Below are positions 25,389-35,708 of a stretch of DNA of 64,000 nt, piece by piece (position 1 is the first letter of the stretch; the number at the start of each line of letters is the position of its first letter). Origin of the DNA: Clostridiales bacterium. GTDB lineage: Bacteria; Bacillota; Clostridia; Oscillospirales; Oscillospiraceae. The DNA is taken from NCBI GenBank assembly GCA_004554585.1, contig SFLH01000002.1:1-64000 (forward strand). The letters are read 5' to 3'. The notes below the pieces were generated by a model, which saw only the letters and a list, made by a program, of their open reading frames with translations, did not search any database and had not been told where the DNA came from. The position numbers and the translations under genes are program-made.

Positions 25389-25877
25389 TTGGTTCTGAAT
25401 CTGAACTGGGAAATCATCTGGGTGTTTGTGGACCTGCTGATCCTGTTTCTGCTGATGAAGAAGTTTCTGTTTGGCCCGGTGACCAAGCTGTTGGACCAGC
25501 GGGCCAAAGGGGTGACGGACACCATTGAGCAGGCCGAAAGCCAGCTGGCCCAGGCCCAGCAGCAGAAGCAGGCGTACACCCAGCAGCTGGCCCAGGCCCG
25601 GGGCGAGGCCGCCCACATCCTGGACCAGGCTCGCAAGCAGGCCGAACTGAACTACAATCGGCGCATGGAAGAGGCGGCCCAGGATGTCCGGAGGCTCAAC
25701 GAGCGGGCCGCCCGCCAGCGGCAGGCGGACCAGGAAGCCATGCTGGCCGAGACCCGCAGACAGGTGGCGGGGCTGGTGCTGCTGACCACCGCTAAGGTAT
25801 CCCAGCGCACCCTGGACGGAGAGACCGACCAGGCCATGCTGGACGAGCTGCTGGAGGAGGTCGGGAACGAGCCATGA
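25389..25877 (+). CDS. atpF: F-type ATP synthase subunit b
   Basis: The 162-residue stator subunit has one N-terminal TM helix (IIWVFVDLLILFLLMKKFLF), then a long charged coiled-coil rich in Gln, Ala and Glu. It starts at TTG 25389 after GGGGGG. The stop overlaps the delta start (ATGA). Confidence 0.92.
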   Translation: MVLNLNWEIIWVFVDLLILFLLMKKFLFGPVTKLLDQRAKGVTDTIEQAESQLAQAQQQKQAYTQQLAQARGEAAHILDQARKQAELNYNRRMEEAAQDVRRLNERAARQRQADQEAMLAETRRQVAGLVLLTTAKVSQRTLDGETDQAMLDELLEEVGNEP

Positions 25878-26398
25878 GCACCACTGCCCTGCGCTACGCG
25901 GCGGCCTTGCACCAGAGCGGCTGTCCTGCGCAAGCCTTTTATGACTCAGCCGCCTACCTGACCGATACGCCGCCGCTGTGGCAGGCCCTGTGCAGCCCGG
26001 CGGTGGAGGCGCGGGAGAAGAAGGCGGTGCTGGAGCGCCTGCCCGGCTTTTCTACCGACCAGCGCCTGCAGCGGTTTTACGCCCTGCTGGCCGAAAAGGG
26101 GCGCTTTCCCTGGCTGCCGGAGATGGTGCAGGCATACCGCAGCCTGGAGCGAAAGAAGAACAAGGAGGGCCTGTGCGTGCTGCGGTGCGCCCGGGACCCA
26201 GGGGACCAGGCCCTCAGCGCCCTGGCCAAGCGGGTCTGCGCCAAGTACGGCTGGCGGGCCCTGACCTTTGAAATCCAAGTGGACCCCGAGATTCTCGGCG
26301 GCTTTGTGCTGGAGATGGACGGGGTGACCTATGACAAAAGTGTCCGCGGGCAGCTGCGCGCCCTGGCACAGCGCCTGCAAGAGGGGGGAGAGCATTGA
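25874..26398 (+). CDS. atpH: F-type ATP synthase subunit delta
   Basis: The 174-residue stalk protein links b to the alpha3beta3 head. The N-terminal helical bundle begins STTALRYAAALHQSG; the C-terminal part has the family pattern GGFVLEMDGVTYDKSVRGQL. It overlaps the b and alpha genes by four bases each. Confidence 0.92.
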   Translation: MSTTALRYAAALHQSGCPAQAFYDSAAYLTDTPPLWQALCSPAVEAREKKAVLERLPGFSTDQRLQRFYALLAEKGRFPWLPEMVQAYRSLERKKNKEGLCVLRCARDPGDQALSALAKRVCAKYGWRALTFEIQVDPEILGGFVLEMDGVTYDKSVRGQLRALAQRLQEGGEH

Positions 26399-27912
26399 AC
26401 CATTCCGAGGAAATCATCTCCATTCTCCGTCAGGAGATCGCCGACTACGACAACCGAACCCGCCGCAGTGAGACAGGTACCATCCTGGAGATCGGCGACG
26501 GCATCGCCACGGTCTATGGCCTGGAGCGGGCGGTGTACGGAGAACTGGTGGAGTTTGAGACTGGCGCCCGAGGGATTGTGCTGAACCTGGAGCGGGACAG
26601 TGTGGGCGTGGTGCTGCTGGGCAGCGAAGCCGGCTTGCACGAGGGCTCCTGGGTTAAGCGCACCGGCCGGGCGGCCGACGTGGCCGTGGGCGAGGCCCTG
26701 CTGGGCCGGACGGTGAACGCCCTGGGCGACCCCATCGACGGCCTGGGGCCCATCGAGACGGTGGAGACCCGGCCCATTGAGCATGAGGCCTCCGGCGTGG
26801 TTACCCGGGAACCGGTCACCGAACCCCTTCAGACGGGCATTCTGGCCATCGACGCCATGGTGCCCATCGGCCGGGGCCAGCGGGAGCTGATCATCGGCGA
26901 CCGGCAGACGGGCAAGACCGCCATCGCTGTGGATACCATCCTCAACCAGAAGGGCCAGGATGTCATCTGCATCTACGTGGCCATTGGCCAAAAGGCCTCC
27001 ACCGTGGCCAAGCTGCGGGGGACATTGGAGAAGTTCGGGGCCTTGGAGTACAGCATCATCGTCTCGGCTACCGCCTCGGACTCGGCTCCTCAGCAGTACA
27101 TCGCCCCCTATGTGGGCGCTGCCATCGGGGAGTATTTCATGAGCAAGGGGAAAGACGTGCTCATCGTCTACGACGATCTGTCTAAGCACGCGGTGGCCTA
27201 TCGGACCCTGTCCCTGCTCCTGCGCCGCTCTCCCGGGCGAGAGGCCTACCCCGGGGATGTGTTTTACCTCCACTCCCGGCTGCTGGAGCGGGCCTGCCGG
27301 CTGACCAAGGAATACGGTGGCGGGTCCATGACGGCCCTGCCTATCATCGAGACCCTGGCCGGGGACGTGGCCGCCTACATCCCCACCAACGTCATCTCCA
27401 TCACCGACGGCCAGATCTATCTGGAAACCGACCTCTTCTTTGCCGGTCAGCGGCCGGCTGTCAACGTGGGCCTGTCGGTCTCTCGGGTGGGGGGCTCAGC
27501 CCAGACCAAGGCAGTGAAGAAAACGGCGGGCACCCTGCGCATCGACCTGGCCCGGTTCCGGGAGCTGGAGGTCTTTACCCAGTTCAGCTCCGATCTGGAC
27601 AAGGAGACCCGCCAGGCCCTGGACCACGGCAAGTGCCTCATGGAGATCCTCAAGCAGCCTCTGTGCGCCCCCATGCCCGTGTGGCGGCAGGCGGTGATCC
27701 TGTACGTGGCCACCAGCGGCCTGCTGGATGAGGTGCCCCTGGGGAAGGTCAACGGCTTTGTCCAGGACTTCGCAGACACCCTTCAGGCAGAGCAGGGGGA
27801 ACTGGTCCAGGAGATTCAGTCCACCGGCACCCTGCCGGGGGCGGCGGCAGAGCAGGTCCGCGCGGCCCTGGAGGACTACAAAAAGCAGGTGAGCGCGTCA
27901 TGGCAGGGATAA
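26395..27912 (+). CDS. atpA: F-type ATP synthase subunit alpha
   Basis: The 505-residue non-catalytic nucleotide-binding subunit has Walker A GDRQTGKTAIAVDT near residue 170 and the alpha signature region PAVNVGLSVSRVGGSAQ near residue 360. The length is normal. The start is TTG at 26395, overlapping the delta stop. The C-terminus overlaps the gamma start by 13 bases. Confidence 0.95.
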   Translation: MNHSEEIISILRQEIADYDNRTRRSETGTILEIGDGIATVYGLERAVYGELVEFETGARGIVLNLERDSVGVVLLGSEAGLHEGSWVKRTGRAADVAVGEALLGRTVNALGDPIDGLGPIETVETRPIEHEASGVVTREPVTEPLQTGILAIDAMVPIGRGQRELIIGDRQTGKTAIAVDTILNQKGQDVICIYVAIGQKASTVAKLRGTLEKFGALEYSIIVSATASDSAPQQYIAPYVGAAIGEYFMSKGKDVLIVYDDLSKHAVAYRTLSLLLRRSPGREAYPGDVFYLHSRLLERACRLTKEYGGGSMTALPIIETLAGDVAAYIPTNVISITDGQIYLETDLFFAGQRPAVNVGLSVSRVGGSAQTKAVKKTAGTLRIDLARFRELEVFTQFSSDLDKETRQALDHGKCLMEILKQPLCAPMPVWRQAVILYVATSGLLDEVPLGKVNGFVQDFADTLQAEQGELVQEIQSTGTLPGAAAEQVRAALEDYKKQVSASWQG

Positions 27913-28867
27913 AGGAGATCCGCACCCGCATCGACAGCGTTCAGCAGACCCTGAAGATCACCAACGCCATGTATCTCATCTCCTCCTCCAAGCTGCGCCG
28001 GGCCCGGCAGCAGTTTGATGTGGTGCGTCCCTTCTTTGGGAAGGTGACCGAGACCATCTCGGACATCCTGCACCACTCCCCGGAGATGGAGCATGTTTAT
28101 TTGGACAAACGCGCCGGCGTGCCGGAACACACCACGGGATACATCGTGATCACCGGGGACAAGGGCCTGGCCGGCGCTTACAACCACAACGTCCTGCGCC
28201 TGACCGAAGAGCGCCTTGCCAAGGTCGCCCACCCGAAGCTCTTTCTCATCGGGCAGGTGGGACGCAGCTATTTTGCCGAGCGGGGCGTGCCCGTGGACGG
28301 GGAGTTCCTGTACACGGCTCAGGACCCCACTTTCTCCCGGGCGGAGGAGATCTGCGAGACCTTGATCGACCATTTCCGCCGGGGGGAGCTGGACGAGATC
28401 TACGTGGTCTACACCGACATGGTCACCTCCATGCATCTGGAACCCAAAGTGCAGAAGCTGCTGCCCCTGGACAGAGACACCTTTGCCTGGGCCCCCCGGC
28501 CGGGGGAAGAGGCAGCAGCCAAGCAGATGGTTACCTATGTGCCCAATGAGCACCAGGTGCTCAGCCATCTGGTGCCGGGTTACGTCACGGGGGTGCTGTA
28601 CGGAGCTATGGTGGAATCCTTCTGCTCGGAGCAGAATGCCCGGATGATGGCCATGGATACCTCCAGCACCAACGCCCGGGAGATGCTTAAGGATCTCTCC
28701 CTGCGGTACAACCGGGCCCGGCAGGCGGCCATCACCCAGGAGATCACAGAGATTGTCGGTGGCGCCCAGCGGCAGCAGGAGAGCCGTCCGGCCAGCGCCG
28801 GCAGGAAAACGGCGCGGACGGTGCGCTTTTTGGCCGACGGCAGCCGGGGCGAACAAGGGAGGAATGG

Positions 28868-28871
<4 letters not shown>
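27900..28871 (+). CDS. atpG: F-type ATP synthase subunit gamma with C-terminal extension
   Basis: The 323-residue rotor shaft has family motifs at the N-terminus (GIKEIRTRIDSVQQTLKIT) and C-terminus (RARQAAITQEITEIVGGA). Most gamma subunits end a few residues after that last motif. This one continues for about 33 residues of a basic, Arg-rich tail (from RQQESRPASAGRKTAR on) until a stop overlapping atpD. The tail may result from a lost stop codon or be a real addition at the top of the shaft. Confidence 0.92.
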
Positions 28872-30264
<1,393 letters not shown>

Positions 30265-30268
<4 letters not shown>

Positions 30269-30669
30269 TGGCAAAGAACTTTCAGCTGGAGATCATCACG
30301 CCGGAAAAACTCTTTTTCAAAGGAGAGACCGACAGCCTCATCATGCCCGCCTTGGACGGCGAGTACGGGGTCCAGGCAGGCCATGAGCCCATCGTCACTG
30401 CCCTGGAGCCCGGCACGGTGCGCTATCACACGGAGGGGCAGTGGCACCAGGTCATTGTCAGCCAAGGGTTTGCGGAAGTGATGCCGGACTATGCCATCCT
30501 GGTGGCCTCCACCGCCGAGCGGCCGGAGGAGATCGACAAGGCCCGCGCCCAGCGGGCCAAGGAGCGGGCCGAGGAACAGCTGCGCCAGAAGCAGAGCGTA
30601 CAGGAGTACCACCACTCCAAGGCCGCCCTGGCCCGGGCCATGGCCCGCCTGAAAGCCACGGCCAAGTGA
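30265..30669 (+). CDS. atpC: F-type ATP synthase subunit epsilon
   Basis: The 134-residue protein has an N-terminal beta-sandwich (FQLEIITPEKLFFKGETDS, GVQAGHEPIV) and a C-terminal helical hairpin rich in Ala, Arg and Glu that can inhibit ATP hydrolysis. It is the last gene of the operon. The start overlaps the beta stop (ATGA); the ATG at 30268 is an equal option. Confidence 0.92.
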
Positions 30670-30702
30670 ACCGAAAACACAGCCTTGCAACAGACCACGA
30701 CA

Positions 30703-30745
30703 AAGCGCCTTGGGGAACTCCCCAAGGCGCTTGCGGTTTTCTTTG
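30703..30745 (+). terminator. Terminator of the ATP synthase operon
   Basis: A 13-bp perfect stem (AAGCGCCTTGGGG, 30703-30715) with a 4-base loop is followed by GCGGTTTTCTTT, 33 bases after the atpC stop. It also lies just beyond the end of the convergent PepSY gene. Confidence 0.85.
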
Positions 30746-30749
30746 GGAT

Positions 30750-31526
30750 TCAGTGGTTTTCGACTTCCCAGCTGCGGATGGCGCCGCTGTAGCCGTCGAT
30801 GCTGAACTCGTACTTTGTGCCGTTGTAGTAGATGGTGCCCTCATACTCCAAACGGCCGTCGTCCTGGTCCACTTCGAACTCGTAGATGTCGCTGGCCGCG
30901 GCACCGGGCACCTCCGCCAGGGCAATCTCTTTGGCCCGCTCTGCGGTGATGGACTGGGTGCCAGAGGAAGTGGAGGGGGTGTAGCCTTCGGCGTCATAGT
31001 CGTAGGAGAGAATCTCTCCGGTGGTGGCGTCGATCTCGTAGTCATACTCCGTGTAGTCGGCGGCGTAGAACTCCACGTCGTAGACCTGGCGGCCGTCATC
31101 CCGGTCCAGCTTGCACTGGAGGAAGGTGACCTGGTCCTGGCTCAGCCCGGCGTGCTCCAGGGCGATCTCCTTGGCCTTGGCCTCGTCCACGGCGGTGGTG
31201 CCGGCGGCGCCGGAGGTCTGGTGGTCGTTGGTGTTCTGGCCAGTGGCGATGACCGTGCCGGTGACGGCGTCGATGTCGTATTCATAGCTCTGGCCGTCGG
31301 CGGTGAAGTCCAGGTCGTAATAAGCGGTGCCGTTGCGGTCATCCAGCTCGGCGTCGGTGAAGGTGGCTGCGCTCTCGGCGATGCCGGCGTCGTCCAGGGC
31401 GATGGCCTTGGCCGCGTCCATGCCGATGTAGCTGGCTTGGGCGTTCTGCTGTCCACAGCCTGTCAGGGCCAGGGTCAGGGCCGCGGCGGCGCAGCAGGTG
31501 AAAATCACGTTGCGATGCAGTTTCAT
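30750..31526 (-). CDS. Lipoprotein with three PepSY-like repeats
   Basis: The 258-residue lipoprotein has lipobox LALTGC. The mature part has three repeats of the PepSY type, each starting with an A-K-x-I-A-L-like helix (AAKAIALDDAG, KAKEIALEHAG, RAKEIALAEVPG) followed by a YDLDF/YDVEF/YEGTI strand and an ID-x-x-TG-x-I strand. PepSY domains often inhibit proteases or sense the envelope. It lies downstream of an OmpR-type two-component system on the same strand and is probably regulated by it or feeds back on it. Confidence 0.85.
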   Translation of the reverse strand: MKLHRNVIFTCCAAAALTLALTGCGQQNAQASYIGMDAAKAIALDDAGIAESAATFTDAELDDRNGTAYYDLDFTADGQSYEYDIDAVTGTVIATGQNTNDHQTSGAAGTTAVDEAKAKEIALEHAGLSQDQVTFLQCKLDRDDGRQVYDVEFYAADYTEYDYEIDATTGEILSYDYDAEGYTPSTSSGTQSITAERAKEIALAEVPGAAASDIYEFEVDQDDGRLEYEGTIYYNGTKYEFSIDGYSGAIRSWEVENH

Positions 31527-31612
31527 AGAAAAGCCTCCTTTTTTGTTCTGGCGCTATCTTACCAGGGAAACATGAAACAAACATGAAATAAAACAGCGAA
31601 TGGGAAAATTTT

Positions 31613-32965
31613 TTATGGCGTCGGCGGGTGGGCCGGCAGGTGCAGGGTGAAGGAACTACCCCGGCCGGGGGTGCTCTCCAGGACCATGAATCCGCCGTGG
31701 ACCTGGGCGATCTTCTGGACCATGGCCAGCCCCAGGCCGGCACCGGAATGCTCTCCCCGGGCGGGATCGGCCTGGTAGAACCGCTGCCAGACCTTCTCCT
31801 GCTGGTCCGGGGGAATGCCAATGCCGTCGTCGGCCACGGTGAGGAGAACTTCCTCCCCCTCCTGGCCCAGGGTGATCCAGACCTTCCCCTGGGGCCTGCC
31901 GTACTTGAAGCCGTTGTCGATGAGGTTTTGCAGCAGCCGGGTCATGAGAGTGCGGTCCACCCAGGCGGCCAGTGGCTGCAGGTCATTCCGCACCAGCCGG
32001 TCTGCCGGCCAGGGACCCTCGTCACAGACCTGCCGGACCAGCTCGGCCAGGTCGGTCTCCTCCCGGCGGGCAGCTTCAGTGCCCTGGTCCAGCCGGGTGA
32101 TGCGCAGCAGCTGGTCAATGAGCTGGGACATCTTGTCTGCCTGGCGGTGGATCATGGCCAGGGTCTCCCGCTGTTCCTCCGGGGTCTCACCGTACGTCTC
32201 GGCGTATTCGCAGGCGCTCTTGATGACGGCCACTGGGGTGCGCAGCTCGTGGGAGGCGTCGGCAGTGAACTGGGTCTCGGCCTCAAAGGACCGCTCCAGC
32301 CGGGCAAACATCTGGTTGAAGGTGGCGGCTAGCCGAGCAAACTCATTGCTGCCCGAGGGGACCTCCACCCGGGCGGATAGATCCGAGGCCTGGCTGATGG
32401 CGTCGGCGGTGGCGGTGATGTGGTCCAGGGGGCGGAAGGCCCGACGGGCGATCCAGTATCCCCCCACAGCGGCCAGCAGCAGGAAGAGGGGCAGGGAGAG
32501 GGCGGCTGCCCACAGCAGCCCCGAGCTGCCTTGGGCGCCCTCCGGCGCTTCCAGCAGGCCCCGGACCCACAGACCCCCATCCCAGCCGGAGGGCACCCAG
32601 AAGTCTAGCACGTAGTACTGGCTGCCCCCAGACTCCACCAGGCGGGTCAGACCATTCTGAAAGGGCTCCTGGGCGGTAAAGGCCACGGGAACCTGGCCGG
32701 CCAATAGCGCTTCGTTTTGGCTGTAAACCAGGGTATATACGCCATTCTGATAAAACTGAAATTCCTCGGCCAAGGTCAGGGAACCGTCGGTCAGGCTGAC
32801 CTGGGTCAGGTTGCTTCGCAGGGTTTGGTCCAGCTGGCTCATGGCATTCTGCTGGTAGACCGAGCCGCTGATGAGCAGCAGAAAGGCCAACATCAGCCCA
32901 GCCATGAGCCCCATGAGCAGCAGATACCAGATGGTGATTTTGACCTTTGCGCTGAGCTTTTTCAC
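31613..32965 (-). CDS. OmpR-partner sensor histidine kinase (BaeS/CusS type)
   Basis: The 450-residue protein has two TM helices (about 10-30 and 150-170) around an extracytoplasmic domain, a HAMP segment, a HisKA domain with the phosphoacceptor in DASHELRTPVAVIKS near residue 245, and an HATPase domain (NLIDNGFKYG, VADDGIGIP, GAGLGLAMVQ). The ATG overlaps the regulator stop by four bases, so kinase and regulator are translationally coupled. The signal is unknown; envelope stress is a fair guess given the PepSY neighbour. Confidence 0.9.
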   Translation of the reverse strand: MKKLSAKVKITIWYLLLMGLMAGLMLAFLLLISGSVYQQNAMSQLDQTLRSNLTQVSLTDGSLTLAEEFQFYQNGVYTLVYSQNEALLAGQVPVAFTAQEPFQNGLTRLVESGGSQYYVLDFWVPSGWDGGLWVRGLLEAPEGAQGSSGLLWAAALSLPLFLLLAAVGGYWIARRAFRPLDHITATADAISQASDLSARVEVPSGSNEFARLAATFNQMFARLERSFEAETQFTADASHELRTPVAVIKSACEYAETYGETPEEQRETLAMIHRQADKMSQLIDQLLRITRLDQGTEAARREETDLAELVRQVCDEGPWPADRLVRNDLQPLAAWVDRTLMTRLLQNLIDNGFKYGRPQGKVWITLGQEGEEVLLTVADDGIGIPPDQQEKVWQRFYQADPARGEHSGAGLGLAMVQKIAQVHGGFMVLESTPGRGSSFTLHLPAHPPTP

Positions 32966-33657
32966 GGGCGGCCTCCTTGGTCGGGGTCAGGCTCTCGGAT
33001 GACCCAGCCGATCCCCCGGATGGTATGGATGAGCTTATCCTGACCGTCGCCGTCGATCTTCTTCCGCAGGCGGCTGAGGTAGCCGTCCACGTTGTTGGAA
33101 CTGCCGGCGTAATCGTAGTTCCAGATCTGGTCCTCGATCTGCTCCCGGGAGAGGACCTTCTCCTTGTTACGCACCAGGTACTCCAGAATGGAGAACTCTT
33201 TGGGCAGCAGGGGGATCTCCCGCCCCCCTCGGGTGACCTGCCGCCGTTCGGTGTCCAGCACCAGGTCGCCCACGGAAAACCGGTTGGTGCGCTGGCCCAC
33301 CCGCTTGCGGGTCATGGCTCGGACCCGGGCCAGCAGTTCCTCAAAGGCAAAGGGCTTGACCAGGTAGTCGTCGCCTCCCAAGTCCAGTCCCGTCACCCGG
33401 TCGGCCACGCTGTCCCGGGCGGTCAGGAAGAGGACCGGCGTGTCGTTCCCCTGGGCCCGCAGCTCCTGCAGCAGGGTGTAGCCGTCCTTTTTGGGCAGCA
33501 TCACATCCAGCAGGATGCCGTCATAGGCCGCGCCCAGCAGATGGGCCTGGGCTTCCTCCCCGTCAAAACAGCCGTCCACCGTGTAGCCGGCCTTGGTGAG
33601 CACCTTTCGCAGCAGCAGGTTCAGGTCCCTCTCATCTTCCACCACTAAGATCCGCAT
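32962..33657 (-). CDS. OmpR-family response regulator
   Basis: The 231-residue protein has a receiver domain (ILVVEDERDLN, phosphoacceptor Asp in GILLDVMLPKKDG, KPFAFEELLAR) and a C-terminal winged helix (VRNKEKVLSREQIEDQIWNY and the end motif TIRGIGWVIRE). It is the first gene of the regulator-kinase-PepSY series, about 40 bases behind an extended -10 promoter. Confidence 0.92.
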   Translation of the reverse strand: MRILVVEDERDLNLLLRKVLTKAGYTVDGCFDGEEAQAHLLGAAYDGILLDVMLPKKDGYTLLQELRAQGNDTPVLFLTARDSVADRVTGLDLGGDDYLVKPFAFEELLARVRAMTRKRVGQRTNRFSVGDLVLDTERRQVTRGGREIPLLPKEFSILEYLVRNKEKVLSREQIEDQIWNYDYAGSSNNVDGYLSRLRKKIDGDGQDKLIHTIRGIGWVIREPDPDQGGRP

Positions 33658-33694
33658 GGTGTGCTCGCTCCTTCTTTATATGACAATATAAAGT

Positions 33695-33703
33695 ATTATA
33701 GCA
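33695..33703 (-). promoter_or_regulatory. Extended -10 promoter of the OmpR-type system
   Basis: Minus strand TGCTATAAT, that is TGn plus a perfect TATAAT (33700-33695). No clear -35 element is present at 16-18 bases. Confidence 0.5.
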
Positions 33704-33852
33704 TGGTTTTCCCAATCCCGCCAGGGGTGGGGAGGAGAAAGAACATGCAAAGGCCAGGGAAACTTCTATGGGCTTTTTGGGCCGTTTCAGCGCGGGAATT
33801 TGCAGAGTGGAAAGCATAGCGGGAGACAGACAACGGCATGCAGGAGTAAATA

Positions 33853-33888
33853 AAAGGCAGGAACATCTGTAACGATGCTCCTGCCTTT
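33853..33888 (-). terminator. Terminator after small membrane protein gene
   Basis: AAAGGCAGGAACATC (33853-33867) pairs with GATGCTCCTGCCTTT (33874-33888) with one mismatch. The minus strand then reads TTTATTT. It lies 27 bases beyond the stop of the 33915-34154 gene. Confidence 0.7.
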
Positions 33889-33914
33889 CCTAAATGCCGA
33901 AAAGCTGAGGAGTA

Positions 33915-34154
33915 TTATTCCTTGTCAGAACCATGCTTTTTGATATCCTCTTTGAGTGATTCAATTGCATTCAAAACCACAACCGTACATCCGACTATAA
34001 GACCTGCCAATAGGATAATACCTCCATAAATAGGATACAGGTATGTTTCAGATACTCCTCCACCGATCAAATGTGAAAGGACCGCCCAAAGACTAACGCC
34101 AGGGAATATAACGAGCAGGAACATTACAGCCATTGCGATAAGTACTTTTCTCAA
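33915..34154 (-). CDS. Small two-helix membrane protein, unknown
   Basis: The 79-residue protein has two predicted TM helices (about residues 3-28 and 40-65) and a short charged C-terminus (ESLKEDIKKHGSDKE). The start is TTG at 34154 with GAAGGAGG in front, which supports a real gene. I recognise no family. The stretch is clearly more AT-rich than the core genes to the left. It lies just outside the left tRNA repeat, so formally it is chromosomal, but it could be a relic of an earlier insertion. Confidence 0.6.
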   Translation of the reverse strand: MRKVLIAMAVMFLLVIFPGVSLWAVLSHLIGGGVSETYLYPIYGGIILLAGLIVGCTVVVLNAIESLKEDIKKHGSDKE

Positions 34155-34243
34155 TTTGCTTACCTCCTTCGACCAGATGAATGCGCTCTCTTCACTTAAA
34201 ACATAAACTTCAGATTTGTTTTGTAAATATGATACCAGTACAG

Positions 34244-34284
34244 AGAATAAAAAACAAGGGCAGGAATTTTATCCCTGTCCTTGT
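34244..34284 (-). terminator. Minus-strand terminator, left of island
   Basis: ACAAGGGCAGG (34254-34264) pairs with CCTGTCCTTGT (34274-34284), with one mismatch; the minus strand continues with TTTTTTATTC. Confidence 0.65.
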
Positions 34285-34322
34285 CTATTAAAATGCATAT
34301 CCAATAGAATAGAAATGATAAA

Positions 34323-34360
34323 TCCGAACTACATTACCCGCTTAGATGATATAGTTCGGA
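34323..34360 (-). terminator. Probable original terminator of tRNA-Pro
   Basis: A 9-bp stem TCCGAACTA/TAGTTCGGA followed on the minus strand by a T-rich TTTATCATTTC. It sits just beyond the left tRNA repeat, where the tRNA terminator would have been before the island inserted. That origin is inferred. Confidence 0.45.
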
Positions 34361-34369
34361 CTATCGTTG

Positions 34370-34419
34370 TTTGGTCGGAGTGTTGAGATTCTAACTCAAG
34401 GCCTCTTGAAACTCATTCA
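34370..34419. repeat. Left attachment repeat (copy of tRNA-Pro 3' half)
   Basis: The 50 bases match 48505-48554 at 46 positions. They cover the CCA end, T arm, variable region and part of the anticodon stem of the tRNA. The copy has a changed acceptor base and a changed T-loop base and is not a functional tRNA. Confidence 0.82.
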
Positions 34420-34477
34420 TGGGAAAGCACTTGATACACAAGGGGAAAAGAGCCAAAAGTGTGCAATAGCGCCTGTG

Positions 34478-35598
34478 TCAAATAGCATCCGTGATGCGGC
34501 GCAGATCGTCAAAATTGACGTCCTGATAATGCCGGAGCATCTCGGTGGAAGTGTGCCCTATGAGGGCTAGCTTGTCCTTGTCCACACCTGGGGCCCACTT
34601 CATGAGGGTGGCGAGGGTGTGGCAGCAAGAGTGCCGCGTGTACTTACGGCGGCCGCCCTCTACGGGGTTATCCACCCCGCACCGCTCGAGGACATTGTAG
34701 AGCATGGCACGGTATGCCTTTATCGTCATGGGCCCGCCGTCGGGGGCGCAGAACACGGGCCCCCGATCTTGTCGGTGGTGAGCCGGTCCACAATGGGCTG
34801 CATCTTTGGGGAGACCGTGACGACCCGGTTCCTGCCGGCGTCCGTCTTAGCCCCACCCACGAAGGCTCGCGCGGCCCTGTTGTATAGGGCCACGTCCAGG
34901 GCTAGGAACTCGCTGGGGCGGAAGCCGAGATAACACTGGCATAGGACATAGTCCGCGCCCTCCACGTCGCCCACGTGGGCCTCTATGGCGGCCAAGACGC
35001 CCAGGGGCAGGCCCTCTCTTGCGGCGGTGCCCTCCGCATTGACTTTCAGGCACTGGCCCATATTGAGGCTGGCCAACTGCCGGGGGATTGCATACTTGTA
35101 CAGGAGACCGGCCAGGGCCTTCATGTTCTCCCGTGTGCGCTTGCCCTTTGGACAGTCGTCCATACACTCCTGCAGGTTGTCAACCGTGATGTCCGCGAGC
35201 GGCTGGCCCCACACGGGGCGGAAGTATGCCATGGCGGCCTGGTAGCACCCCAGTGTGGAGGCACTGGCCCTGGTGCTTGGGTTGCACAGATCATAGACCT
35301 GCTGGAAGGTCCGGGGGTGCCGCTTCGCCGGTGCCTTGGACAGGGTGGGGAGGTACTCGAGGGCCTCTCGTTTCGTTTTGAAGCCCATCTTCCGGCGGAC
35401 GGGCCGGCGGAGCTTGCCATCCTCATCGGTATAATAGCCGGTTGTGACAGCAGCTAGCCACGTCTTGCCTCTCTTGTAGACGCTGCCCGTGCCATTGCCC
35501 CGGCCCTTGGAGGCCTGCTCCACGTGTAGCTGCGCGCTGCAGCGGGGACAAAACTTGAAATCGTCTGGTACCTCTGCCCGGCATTTTCTGCACTTCAT
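34478..35598 (-). pseudogene. Tyrosine recombinase/integrase, frameshifted and active-site damaged
   Basis: The first frame (from ATG 35598, after AGGAG) has an N-terminal zinc ribbon (CRKC and CPRC), an AP2-like arm (GSVYKRGKTW), a SAM-like domain and the first half of the catalytic domain (LGFRPSEFLALD with the first Arg, then GAKTDAGRNR). Near 34757-34765 one base is missing and the rest continues in another frame (PDGGPMTIKAYRAML ... LIGHTSTEMLRHYQDV with the Tyr). The usual HSCRH box II reads HSCCH, so the second catalytic Arg is Cys; the Pro before the His is Arg. Two independent lesions mean it is inactive. Confidence 0.85.
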
Positions 35599-35615
35599 CT
35601 TGTAATTTCTCCTAT

Positions 35616-35658
35616 GCAAAATAAGAGGGCAGTAAACCCGTCAAAGAATACTGCCCTC
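35616..35658 (-). terminator. Terminator of the DUF5067-like lipoprotein gene
   Basis: GAGGGCAGT (35625-35633) pairs with ACTGCCCTC (35650-35658); the minus strand then reads TTATTTTG. It lies between the lipoprotein gene and the integrase. Confidence 0.65.
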
Positions 35659-35708
35659 GCGTCGTCCTGCCGTGTTCCCGCACGGTGGGGCGGCTATTTT
35701 TTATGTGG

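Larger units (their letters stand above)
34155..34477. other. 323-base gap holding terminators and left attachment repeat
   Basis: It contains two minus-strand terminator-like hairpins (34254-34284 and 34323-34360) and the 50-bp tRNA-Pro-derived repeat at 34370-34419. No coding sequence is seen. Confidence 0.65.
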
